Assembly (NCBI GenBank): GCA_050747745.1
Contig: JBOGKM010000115.1
Location: forward strand, 34,799-98,798
Direction of reading: 5' to 3'
From: SCQP01 sp050747745
GTDB lineage: Bacteria; Acidobacteriota; Terriglobia; Terriglobales; SCQP01
DNA length: 64,000 bases
Part shown: piece after piece, positions 26,283 through 34,306 of the stretch
Position numbering within the stretch: position 1 is the first letter of the stretch
Layout: each line of letters begins with the position of its first letter
Notes under the pieces: generated by a model
What the model was told of the DNA's origin: nothing
What the model saw: the letters and a program-made list of their open reading frames with translations, nothing else
The model's database searches: none
Position numbers and translations under genes: made by a program

Positions 26283-28583
26283 ATGCAATCCAGAACGCGT
26301 TGGGAAGGGTTGGCCGCCGGTCTGACAACCTGCCTGCTGTTGTGCGGCTGCGCCCGCCATCCACGGCAAGCGGCACAGGCACTCCTGGCCGAAGCCCACC
26401 GATATGAACAGCGGGGCAAACCGAAAGCGGCAGTCATTGAGATTCGCCGGGCGCTGCAACTGGCGCCGCGTTCGCTGCCTTCCTACCAGGCGCTGGCGCG
26501 CCTGGAGCTGCGCCAGCAGCACTGGACTGAAGCCTATGCCGCGCTGCATGAGATCGTCAGCCTGGATCCCAATCAGGCGCAGGCATGGCTGGATCTCGGG
26601 CGCCTCTACATGCGCAGTCAGGAATGGAATCACGCTCGGGACGCGGCCGCGACGGTGCTGCGGCTGCAGCCGGACAACGCTGCCGCGTATCAACTGCTGG
26701 CGGTAATTGCTGCCGCCCGCCACGATCCTGCCACGGCCGCGCGCGCGTTGGCCCGCGTCACCGTGCTGCGTCCGCGCGATCCGGACGCATGGGTCAATTT
26801 AGCGCTGGCTGAGGCCGGCCAGCAACAAACGGCGCCCGCGCTGGCTGACCTGCATCACGCCCTCGCCTTGGATCCGCACTCGTCGCTCGCCTGGGTGGAT
26901 CTAGCCAGCCTCGAGCGCACGCAGCCCCACGGCGGCGCTGCGGTTGCACGGGCGACACTGGCCCAGTCGTTACGGGTAAATCCCCGCTCCGTCACTCTCT
27001 GGCTGACCCAGGCGGGATTGGATTATGACCCCGCGCGACCGCAGGCCGCGCAGCAGGATATCGCAACGCTGCTGGCTCGGCAGCCGCGCGCACCGGCGGC
27101 CGCGCTGGCCGCGGGCCAATTCTGGGCGCGGCGCGGCGACTGGCCAGCCGCGGTCGCCGTCGAGCAAGCTGCACTCCGGAATACACCGTCCAGCGTGCCG
27201 CTGCGCGAACAGTTGCTGAACGCCTACGTGCATACCCGCGCCTGGAACCGTGCCCATGCGCTGGCCGCCCAATTGCTGCAGTTGCAGCCCGGCGATCTGG
27301 CGGCGCAATTGGCCCAAATGAGGGTGCGCATCGTCCGCGGTCAGGCACTTCAGACGCTGCAGCCCCTACGTCAATTGGCTCAACAGCATCCCACTGCGGC
27401 GGCAGTTCTGTACACGCTTGCCTTGGCCGAGGCGCGCGCCGGTCAAACCAGTGAGGCGCTCCACGCGCTGGCGCAGGCCGCCGGCGCCGATCCCCATTGC
27501 GCCTCCTGCCTGGCGCTGCAGTCCCAGCTCTGGCTCGCCCAGGGCCAGTCGCAGGCCAGCCGCCGCTACGCCCGCCAATTTCTGGCCACCGGCGCTGATC
27601 CCGCCGCCGCCCACCGCCTGTTGGGCGCAGCCGAATTGGCGGGCGGACAGGTGCAGGCAGCCCTGCGTGACTTCCAGGCTGCCGGCCTGGCCCAGTCTTC
27701 CCAGCCCGGCGATCACCAACTGCTGGGTGATGCCGCCGTCGCCGCCGGCCAATTGGCGCTGGCCCGGCAGCAATACCAGCGGGCTCTTGCCCTGCTGCCC
27801 GCCGCCAGCTCCCAGCGTGTGTCCCTGGTGGGCCGCCTGGTGCACGTGGACGCTCAACACGGCGACTGGAAGGCGGCCGCGGCCGCCATCGCCGCCTTCG
27901 CCGCCGCCAACCCCCATGATGCCGCCGGTCCCTGGCTGCAGGCCACCCTCGATCAGGCCCGCGGGCACAGCGCGCCGGCGCGCGCGGAGCTGCATCGTGC
28001 CCTGCAGTTGCAGCCCGATTTCCTGCAGGCCGACCTCGGACTGGGGCGGCTGCAGCAGCAAGCCGGCCACTGGCAGCGCGCCGTCTATTGGTACCAGCGG
28101 GCGCTGCGGCAACAGCCCGGGTTCGCGCCCCTCTGGACCGTGGTCGGCAACCTCTACCGGCAGCACCAGCAGCTGGCCCAGGCACAACAGGATTATCAAC
28201 GCGCTCTGGCCGCCCAGCCCGGCTTCGTCCTGGCCGAAGCCAACCTGGCCTGGACCGAAGCCGCCCTCCATCAGAACCTCAACGCCGCGCTGGCGCTGGC
28301 GCAAAAAGCTGCCCACGCCGCCCCCGGCGATGCTTCCGTGCAGGACACGCTCGCCTGGGTTTATTACAAGCTCGGCAGCTACCAGGCCGCGCTGCCGATT
28401 CTACGCCACTGCGTCGCGCGCGCGCCGCGTTCACCGTTGTACCATTTCCATCTCGGCATGACCCAGTTCGCCGCCGGCCAGAAGCACGCCGCCGCCGCGC
28501 AGCTCCGCCGGGCGCTGGCGCTGCACCTGCCTGCCGCCGCAGCCGCCCAGGCGCGCCGGACGCTGGCCGCCGGCCCGGTGTAA
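26283..28583 (+). CDS. prsT: PrsT-like TPR lipoprotein
   Basis: A 766-residue lipoprotein with a lipobox (LLLCGC, Cys at 24) followed by TPR repeats over nearly the whole length, with typical A...L...L....P.....W..L spacing. It matches the PEP-CTERM-system TPR lipoprotein (PrsT), which is usually somewhat longer. It is probably a periplasmic or outer-membrane scaffold for export, as TPR proteins are in other exopolysaccharide systems. It is the last gene of locus 1 and has an AGGAGG site. Confidence 0.88.
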   Translation: MQSRTRWEGLAAGLTTCLLLCGCARHPRQAAQALLAEAHRYEQRGKPKAAVIEIRRALQLAPRSLPSYQALARLELRQQHWTEAYAALHEIVSLDPNQAQAWLDLGRLYMRSQEWNHARDAAATVLRLQPDNAAAYQLLAVIAAARHDPATAARALARVTVLRPRDPDAWVNLALAEAGQQQTAPALADLHHALALDPHSSLAWVDLASLERTQPHGGAAVARATLAQSLRVNPRSVTLWLTQAGLDYDPARPQAAQQDIATLLARQPRAPAAALAAGQFWARRGDWPAAVAVEQAALRNTPSSVPLREQLLNAYVHTRAWNRAHALAAQLLQLQPGDLAAQLAQMRVRIVRGQALQTLQPLRQLAQQHPTAAAVLYTLALAEARAGQTSEALHALAQAAGADPHCASCLALQSQLWLAQGQSQASRRYARQFLATGADPAAAHRLLGAAELAGGQVQAALRDFQAAGLAQSSQPGDHQLLGDAAVAAGQLALARQQYQRALALLPAASSQRVSLVGRLVHVDAQHGDWKAAAAAIAAFAAANPHDAAGPWLQATLDQARGHSAPARAELHRALQLQPDFLQADLGLGRLQQQAGHWQRAVYWYQRALRQQPGFAPLWTVVGNLYRQHQQLAQAQQDYQRALAAQPGFVLAEANLAWTEAALHQNLNAALALAQKAAHAAPGDASVQDTLAWVYYKLGSYQAALPILRHCVARAPRSPLYHFHLGMTQFAAGQKHAAAAQLRRALALHLPAAAAAQARRTLAAGPV

Positions 28584-29069
28584 CCTGAATGTCTCGCCGC
28601 CTGCCCGCGCCAGCAGCGTGAAGGCACTGAGACAGGCAAACAGGTCCGCCCGGAACCTCCCTGCTGCCACGGCCTGATGCAGGTTGGTGCTCGTGGTTGC
28701 CAGAACGCGCACATCGGCCAGAGCTGGGCCACGCCCGGCGCGCAGGCGGCGATGGTGGCGCACTAATTCCAGCAAGTAAGTCTGCGCTGCCGTCGGCAGC
28801 GCGTCGACCCGCTCCAGCAGTAGCGTTCCTTGCTCGCCGCGCGCCGCCGCCAGGCGCAGCTCGCGCGCGACCGCCGCGCGCCTGCAATCCAGGCTCAGAA
28901 AGCGGTACGGCCGCCGCGGCGAAGCCTCGTGGATGCGGCGCGCCAGCGCCTCCGTCCCTGCCCGTTCCCCCAGCAGCAGGAGAGGAAAGCCAAACCGCGC
29001 CAATTGCGTTGCGTCTGCGCTGTCGACCGGCATGCGCATTACAGTGACAATTCTGGCGGGTGGGAACAA
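28584..29069 (-). pseudogene. Degenerate sigma-54 activator (AAA+) remnant
   Basis: A minus-strand reading frame that aligns by eye with the AAA+ domain of the activator at 35462-36556: LLLLGERAGTEALARRIHEASPRR, GTLLLERVDALP, ADVRVLATTSTNLHQAVAAGRFRADLFACLSAF. Walker A has lost its lysine (GERAGTEA in place of GESGAGKEA), Walker B has lost the Asp-Glu pair and the whole GAFTGA segment is missing. Similarity stops close to the prsT stop codon; beyond it the frame is only the antisense of prsT, and the rest of the AAA+ domain and the DNA-binding domain are gone. It cannot act as a normal activator. The 176 bases between it and the next gene show nothing clear. Confidence 0.7.
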
Positions 29070-29245
29070 TCCTCAGAGATCCGGAATTTGCTGCGGAACA
29101 ACCCCTATTCCGCGGCTCGAACTCCACGCATTCAGCTGGCCGATGCAGACCGTCCCTGCGGACAGGTGGTCAATACTATGTTTCCTGTACTAAAATTGGC
29201 TGCTGAGTCAGTAGTTTTCCCGTTAAAAATACCGATGATCATGGA

Positions 29246-30979
29246 ATGCACAGGCAGCCTTTTGCTGTGACTATGTTGGCACTACTCCTTCCTTTCCTGG
29301 CAGCCTGCGGCTCATCGGGCCCCAACGGAACGGCCGCGCCGGGATCGTCGGACACCACACCGGCCCCCAGCGACGGCGCCGTACCTGATCCGCCTCCGGC
29401 CCTGGACGCCTACGGCGGGCTGAGCACCATTACTGTGGGCCAGCCGACGGGGTTTTTCCTGGTGAAAAAAACAGGTCACCGCTGGGCCTTTGTGGACCCG
29501 CTTGGTCATCCGTTCTGGATGCTGGGCGTGTTTGACGTGGACTTGAATACCGATACCGCGGCCGGCACCAGCTTCGTACTGGGGAAATATGGCAGCGAGT
29601 CCAATTGGGGATTGCAAACCGAGCGGCGGCTGCGCGCCTGGGGTTTCAATAGCGCTGCTGAGTATTCCTCCGCCTACGTGATCCCGGTCAATAACGATGG
29701 CTCCTACGAAACCAGTGAGCCATTGCCCTGGGTCGCAATCATGCGGCCCTCCTACTACAGCCTGCGGGATACGGGCAACTACGCTCCGGAGCCGGTGAAG
29801 GATTTGCTGGCAGGGCTCGATAGCGAATACACGAACTACCGTGGCGATACGCTGCCCGACGTTTTCGATCCCAACTTCGCCACCTATGCCGAGGCTTCGC
29901 TGGCGGCCCAGACCAGCGCCGCGGAAGCGAACTCGAGCTGGCTGGTGGGCACGGCCGTGGACGATCTGGATGATTTGTGGGGATTCGGGCCCGGTCCGGA
30001 CCTGCCGGCAGCGCGCACCTCCTCGAATATCGGCTGGATCGCGCTATGCACCAACTTCGCGCAAACTGACAACGCGCAACTGGGTGTGACTTACACCGAC
30101 ACCAGGGTCTACACCAAGTACGCGCTGGCAAGCTGGCTGCAGACCAAGTACGGCACGATCGCCGCGCTCGATCAGGCCTGGGGCGCAACTTACACCAGCT
30201 TTGGCGACGATGGCGGTTATGGGCAGGGCACGGGACTGCTGGACGAAGATGGGCGCGATCCCTGGGTGGGCAACGAGGATGTGGCGCTGAGCGGCGCGGC
30301 GCCGCAGGTGAAAGCGGATTTGAACGCGTTCCTGGCGGTGTTCGCGCAAAAATATTTTTCCATCGTGACCGGCGTGCTGCGGCAATTGCGCCCGCATCAG
30401 ATTGTCTTCGGGCCGTGTACGCTGAACAACTGGGGCGGTATCAGCCGCGCGGCGATTCTCCAGGCTGCAGCTCAGTACACGGATGTCGTCCAGGCGAGCA
30501 TGAGCACCCAGGCGGTATATGACCTGAGCCTGCAGGAAGCCGGCGATCACCCGTTCGTGACCTGGACAGGCATGCCCGCCAATCCGGATTCGGATTTGTC
30601 TGCCTATCCCAACCCCAATGAGCCTGACGTTTACTCCGCCCAAACCGGGCGCGGAGCCGCTTATGCGGCGCAGCTCGCTGCTGATTTCGCCTGGACCGGA
30701 TCGGCGGCGGCGGGCAGCCTGGCGGGTAGCCAGAACGTGGTGGGCAGCAAGTTGTGGGCGTGGGAGGATTCGTGGGGCGAAAAGACGAACTGGGGCCTGG
30801 TGACGTTTTGGGATAACCCTTACGACGGCGTGGCGGACCGGGTAGCAGCGGGCACCGATGCCTGGGGCTATCCCACCGGCGGCGAAGCGGGCAACTACGG
30901 TAACTTCATTGGACCCGTGGCGCATGCCAACGCCGCGGTCACTTCGGCGTTGGCCCAGGCGCTGGGCGGCAACAATTAG
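29246..30979 (+). CDS. Agarase-like putative glycoside hydrolase, lipoprotein
   Basis: A 577-residue lipoprotein (lipobox LAACG, Cys near 21) with a Gly/Pro/Ser/Thr-rich linker to about residue 50. The body is a paralogue of 19555-21219: GHPFWMLGVFDVDL, RLRAWGFN, WGFGPGPDLPAAR, VTWTGMPANPDSDLSAYP, WAWEDSWGEKTNWGLV. I read it as a surface-anchored TIM-barrel-like hydrolase. It may process the exopolysaccharide outside the cell, while the operon copy uses a Tat-like leader. The start could also be the ATG at 29273, but only the earlier one gives the signal peptide a positive charge. Confidence 0.72.
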   Translation: MHRQPFAVTMLALLLPFLAACGSSGPNGTAAPGSSDTTPAPSDGAVPDPPPALDAYGGLSTITVGQPTGFFLVKKTGHRWAFVDPLGHPFWMLGVFDVDLNTDTAAGTSFVLGKYGSESNWGLQTERRLRAWGFNSAAEYSSAYVIPVNNDGSYETSEPLPWVAIMRPSYYSLRDTGNYAPEPVKDLLAGLDSEYTNYRGDTLPDVFDPNFATYAEASLAAQTSAAEANSSWLVGTAVDDLDDLWGFGPGPDLPAARTSSNIGWIALCTNFAQTDNAQLGVTYTDTRVYTKYALASWLQTKYGTIAALDQAWGATYTSFGDDGGYGQGTGLLDEDGRDPWVGNEDVALSGAAPQVKADLNAFLAVFAQKYFSIVTGVLRQLRPHQIVFGPCTLNNWGGISRAAILQAAAQYTDVVQASMSTQAVYDLSLQEAGDHPFVTWTGMPANPDSDLSAYPNPNEPDVYSAQTGRGAAYAAQLAADFAWTGSAAAGSLAGSQNVVGSKLWAWEDSWGEKTNWGLVTFWDNPYDGVADRVAAGTDAWGYPTGGEAGNYGNFIGPVAHANAAVTSALAQALGGNN

Positions 30980-30988
30980 GCGGACGCC

Positions 30989-31708
30989 CTACTTGGTCCC
31001 GCAATATAGCCACCTCCGATTGGGTAGTGCAGTCATCGTCAGCGGAATCGGAGATAACCCCATCGTCCTCGCCGCCGAAGGGCGAATCCCGGTCCACTCC
31101 GGTCTATACAAACCTTTCGGACCGTCACTCCGCAACAGCTTTGCGGCATAAGCCCTGGCGCGCAGCAGCGGGAGAGCGTATGCGTTCCAGTCGCGGGGCG
31201 AGGTGGTGAACACGACCTTTCCCCCTGGCTTTGCCACGCGCACCATCTCTTGCAGACAGCGCGCGTAGGCCTGCTCATTTGGAAGATGCTGGAACACTAG
31301 GTATGCGAGAACAAGCTCGGCGGAGTTGGACAACGCTGGATAAAGATTGTCCCCTGAGGTCACATGAAAACGGACGTTCGCGGGCGCACCGATAGCCGCC
31401 CGGTCTATCATCTCCGGTGAAATATCAAAAGCATCCACCGTGCCGGCCTCGCTCGCCATGGCTCGCGTAACCCTGCCCAATCCGCAACCGATCTCGACCA
31501 CCGTGCCGGTCCGCGCCGGAATATAGCTGGCGTACCGCTTGATCTCATCCCAAATCATCACGCCGGACCGCCAAAACGACTCCAAATCGGGCTGGCTGTA
31601 ATCCACATACGACGACACATACCAGTACGGATTCTCCTTCGCTTTCTGGTCCCAGAACCTTCGAGACGATGAGAGAGTTGCCACGCGAGTCCCCCCGAGA
31701 ATTTCCAT
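30989..31708 (-). CDS. Class I SAM-dependent methyltransferase
   Basis: A protein of about 239 residues with motif I VVEIGCGLGRVTRAM, an acidic VDAFDISPEMI and motif IV region LVLAYLVFQHLPNEQAYARCLQE, then VRVAKPGGKVVFT. The substrate is unknown; a sugar or lipid-linked glycan is plausible from context. Start is uncertain: the ATG at 31708 abuts the -12 element of a strong sigma-54-like promoter, whose transcript would begin near 31697. In that case the GTG at 31684, which has GGGGGGA before it, is the real start. Confidence 0.85.
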   Translation of the reverse strand: MEILGGTRVATLSSSRRFWDQKAKENPYWYVSSYVDYSQPDLESFWRSGVMIWDEIKRYASYIPARTGTVVEIGCGLGRVTRAMASEAGTVDAFDISPEMIDRAAIGAPANVRFHVTSGDNLYPALSNSAELVLAYLVFQHLPNEQAYARCLQEMVRVAKPGGKVVFTTSPRDWNAYALPLLRARAYAAKLLRSDGPKGLYRPEWTGIRPSAARTMGLSPIPLTMTALPNRRWLYCGTK

Positions 31709-31724
31709 GCAATTCAACCGCCAA
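31708..31724 (-). promoter_or_regulatory. Sigma-54-type promoter of the methyltransferase gene
   Basis: Read on the minus strand the site is TTGGCGGTTGAATTGCA: GG, exactly ten bases, GC, and both ends close to the TTGGCAC / TTGCA consensus. Predicted transcription start is near 31697. It is nearly identical to the site at 35427. Confidence 0.65.
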
Positions 31725-31788
31725 TCCACCCCGCGCGCGGCAAGGCAGCACCCGCGCCATATCAGCCCGCTTGGGCCGCGGGTCCAAC

Positions 31789-31833
31789 TGCACCCGCATG
31801 CACAAAATGCGCACCTGCATGCATGCAGGTGCA
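31789..31833. promoter_or_regulatory. Cluster of TGCA dyads, candidate enhancer site
   Basis: Bases 31811-31832 are a perfect 22-base palindrome centred on TGCATGCATGCA. TGCA-N6-TGCA occurs at 31789-31802 and again at 31820-31833. The cluster is 65-110 bases upstream of the sigma-54-type promoter at 31708-31724, the usual distance for an enhancer-binding-protein site. The remaining bases of the 31709-31959 gap hold nothing else I recognise. Confidence 0.5.
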
Positions 31834-31959
31834 GCCCTGGCGGCGGAGGCGCCACGGCAACCAGCGCTGCTAAATTCGGGCGCGGATGTGCCCGGGCGTA
31901 CGGCTATCTGGCGGTGCGGGCGTGGAAAGCGTGAGTTTCCGCGCGCCGCCTCCCCCTGG

Positions 31960-32595
31960 CTACGCCGTTTCATCGGGTGGCCGGGAGTGCAACAGGCGCA
32001 GCGCCAGTTCATGGCGGTCACGCGCGCCGGAGCGGCGGAGGAGATTCGAGACGTGAAACTTCACGGTGCGCTCGGACAGACCGAGCGCGGCGGCCATTTC
32101 CTTGTTGCTGCGTTGGGCGGCAATGCCCTCCAGCACCTGGCGTTCACGCGGGCTGAGACGTAATCCACCCAAGCCAGGGCCGGGATGAGGCAGGCAGGCC
32201 AGCAAGTCGTCCACGAACTCTGCCATCACCCGCCGCCTGATCCAATATTCGCCGCCACTTACCGTTTCCAGCGCGCGTGCCAGCTCCTGCGGCAGGCGCT
32301 CGTACAGTACCAGGCCGCGCGCTCCAAGCCGCAGCAGCGCCAGCGCCCGCGGGCGGGCTAGCTCCTCGGCTACAGCCACCAAGGGTGGACGCGGCGGCAG
32401 GCGCAGAATCAGCTGCTCGGCTAACGCCAGCTCATGCACATCCACCGCACAGGCATCAGCCGGCGGCAGCGGGAGGCTGGCCAGCTGCGCCGCATTGCTG
32501 ATCAGGTAGGAATGGACCTGAAACTGCGGTGCCTGCAACTGCAGGCGCATGCGCTCGAGCATGAGCGGATGCGCGGCAAAGATGGCCACCTCCAT
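31960..32595 (-). CDS. LuxR-type regulator with atypical receiver
   Basis: A 211-residue protein. The ATG at 32595 is chosen because the first strand (MEVAIFAAHPLMLERM) then starts as a receiver domain does. The acidic pair of the receiver is replaced by A-A-H, while an Asp survives in CAVDVHEL. A normal LuxR helix-turn-helix follows (SPRERQVLEGIAAQRSNKEM, then SERTVKFHVSNLL). The missing acidic residues suggest phosphorylation-independent control or ligand binding. It lies 8 bases after a PEP-CTERM gene and is probably co-transcribed with it. Confidence 0.85.
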   Translation of the reverse strand: MEVAIFAAHPLMLERMRLQLQAPQFQVHSYLISNAAQLASLPLPPADACAVDVHELALAEQLILRLPPRPPLVAVAEELARPRALALLRLGARGLVLYERLPQELARALETVSGGEYWIRRRVMAEFVDDLLACLPHPGPGLGGLRLSPRERQVLEGIAAQRSNKEMAAALGLSERTVKFHVSNLLRRSGARDRHELALRLLHSRPPDETA

Positions 32596-32603
32596 GGATG
32601 TCT

Positions 32604-33320
32604 TTACGCGGCATGGACGGAACTTCCGCGGCTCCGCCGCCGCCAAGCGAGGCCAAGGCCCAGCAGCAATGCGCCGGTGGCGGCCAGCAGTCCTCCGGGC
32701 GGTTCCGGCGTCGGCGCCAATTGGCCGAGCGTGCCGCCGGTGAACCCCGCGGTCAGCGAACCGCTGGTGCCCGCCAATGCGCCCAGGTTGGCGCCCGGCG
32801 GGAGTTGGAATCCGAGCGTCAGATCCAGCGGAACATCTGCTACGGCTGCACCCGCTAGCGCACCGCCGCTCACCGTCAACCCGGCGCCGGAAGACAATTC
32901 GCCCTGACCGTTGCCCTGCAGCACCAACTGGTTGAGGTTGAGTTTGCCCGTCAGCAGCAGGCCCAGGCTTCCCGACCCGGAAACGCCAAAGTAGGGAAAT
33001 TCGATCGGCGCTGTGGTTTGCACGGCATAGCCACCCTCATCGTTGACGCTCAACTGCAGCGCATTGGGAGCGGACAGCAGCATGTAAATGCCCTCCGAGC
33101 TGAGCGTGCCGCTGCCCGCGGCGGTGCCGTAGAGCACACAAGCGTTGGACCATCCGCAACCGCCCAGCGTGACGTCCAGACCGCTGGTTCCAGCTCCCAT
33201 GCCGGTAAACGTGACCGCCTGACCGGCGCCGCCCTGCAACTGGATTTCATTTTGCGCCGCCGCGGACCCCAGCAGCGCCAGCCCGACAACACAAGTGACA
33301 AGCAACGAAGTGACGCGCAC
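32604..33320 (-). CDS. PEP-CTERM secreted protein
   Basis: A 238-residue exported protein starting at a GTG with GAGGAGGAG before it. Signal peptide 1-22 (ends AAAQ). The middle is Gly/Ser/Leu-rich beta structure with a C..AC pair (GGCGWSNACVLYG). Residues from 203 form a PEP-CTERM signal: PTPEPPGG, a hydrophobic helix (LLAATGALLLGLGLAW) and a basic tail RRRSRG. It is a probable substrate of the exosortase at 24721. It shares an N-terminal domain with the proteins at 33391 and 34307. Confidence 0.88.
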   Translation of the reverse strand: MRVTSLLVTCVVGLALLGSAAAQNEIQLQGGAGQAVTFTGMGAGTSGLDVTLGGCGWSNACVLYGTAAGSGTLSSEGIYMLLSAPNALQLSVNDEGGYAVQTTAPIEFPYFGVSGSGSLGLLLTGKLNLNQLVLQGNGQGELSSGAGLTVSGGALAGAAVADVPLDLTLGFQLPPGANLGALAGTSGSLTAGFTGGTLGQLAPTPEPPGGLLAATGALLLGLGLAWRRRSRGSSVHAA

Positions 33321-33390
33321 GGTAACTCCTCCTCTACTGCTCGCCCGCCGCGCAAGGCTGCAACTGCCTCGCGCGGCGGGGAGCTATGCC

Positions 33391-34113
33391 TCAGGCCTCA
33401 ACGGCCGCGGCCGAACGATGGGTGAATCGCAGGCCCACACCCAGTACCAGCAGGCCTACTCCGATCAGGGCCAGCGAGCTCGGCTCCGGCGTGGGCGAGA
33501 TGCCGCCCGCGCCGTTGGCCGAAAGCGTCGCCGCCAGAGACAGGTTGGTGCCCACCAGCGCCGAGATGTTGGTCGACGTGGGGAAATTGACGTTGAGATT
33601 TAAAATCCCGCCGCTGGCGGTAAATACGTTCTCCAGCAGACCGCCCGTAAGCGAGAGATTGGCCGCCAGGCTGGTGTTAAACGTCCCCTTGCTGGAGCCC
33701 GAAGCCTGGGTGAAATTCAGCAGGTTCAATGCGCCCGACAGCAGCGTGCCGGTTTGGCCATTGGCCTTGCCGGTCAGCGTGAAGTTAATGGGAGCGGTGG
33801 CGCTGGCCGAATATCCACCCGCGCCGTTGGGCGTCAGCGCAATTGAGTTGGCCGAGGTATCCAGCGTAAATTGGCCACTCGAGGACAGCGAGCCGCTGCC
33901 CGACCCGCTGCCCGACAGAGTGCAATGCCCCTGCATGTTGCACTGACCCAGGGAAACCCCAATGGCCTGACTGCCCGAACCCTGGCCTTGGAAGGTCACT
34001 TTCTGCCCGGCGCCGCCAGCGAGCGTAATTGAACTTTGTGCGGCGGCTGTGCCCGCTAACGCCACGAACAGGCCGAGCGCGCAGGCTACCGCCATTCCGA
34101 TATTTCGTTTCAT
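33391..34113 (-). CDS. PEP-CTERM secreted protein
   Basis: A 240-residue exported protein. The ATG at 34113 has TAGGAGGTAG before it and gives a signal peptide (MKRNIGMAVACALGLFVALA). The body is Ser/Gly/Thr-rich, with the pattern C.....CTLSGSGSGSGSLSSSG shared with its neighbours. From residue 206 it has SPTPEPSSLALIGVGLLVLG and a basic end, a classic PEP-CTERM signal. It is the clearest exosortase substrate in the window. It is followed after 70 bases by a second PEP-CTERM gene in the same direction. Confidence 0.9.
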   Translation of the reverse strand: MKRNIGMAVACALGLFVALAGTAAAQSSITLAGGAGQKVTFQGQGSGSQAIGVSLGQCNMQGHCTLSGSGSGSGSLSSSGQFTLDTSANSIALTPNGAGGYSASATAPINFTLTGKANGQTGTLLSGALNLLNFTQASGSSKGTFNTSLAANLSLTGGLLENVFTASGGILNLNVNFPTSTNISALVGTNLSLAATLSANGAGGISPTPEPSSLALIGVGLLVLGVGLRFTHRSAAAVEA

Positions 34114-34186
34114 AACCAAACTACCTCCTATCTTGATGTTCGGCTGGCGCGCCCGAATCCAGGCCGGCCCTCCGTAACCATCTTCC

Positions 34187-34203
34187 TGCACGCAACGGAC
34201 CAA
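34187..34203 (-). promoter_or_regulatory. Possible sigma-54-type promoter of a PEP-CTERM gene
   Basis: On the minus strand TTGGTCCGTTGCGTGCA obeys the GG-N10-GC rule, though the inner bases deviate from consensus. Predicted start near 34176 gives a 63-base leader to the ATG at 34113. Confidence 0.4.
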
Positions 34204-34247
34204 AGCCTTTACCGTGCTCTGGCATCGCGGAGACCGCCGGGCGCTAG

Positions 34248-34290
34248 GCACGCGCATGCACTCCGGTGCACAGAAGTGACATGCGCGTGC
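34248..34290. promoter_or_regulatory. Inverted repeat with TGCA dyad, candidate enhancer site
   Basis: GCACGCGCATG (34248-34258) is repeated inverted as CATGCGCGTGC (34280-34290). Between and overlapping the arms lies TGCACTCCGGTGCA (34257-34270), a TGCA-N6-TGCA dyad. It is about 45-85 bases upstream of the sigma-54-type site at 34187-34203. The stretch 34114-34306 holds nothing else. Confidence 0.5.
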
Positions 34291-34306
34291 ATAGCCGGAC
34301 GCGCCG

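Noticed and set aside
28431..28583. Extension of the activator remnant into the end of prsT
   Set aside because: Similarity to activators stops near the prsT stop; the rest is simply the antisense of the TPR coding sequence.
29275..29292. TTGGCACTACTCCTTCC as a sigma-54 promoter of the second agarase-like gene
   Set aside because: The -12 half lacks GC and the site is inside the signal-peptide coding region.
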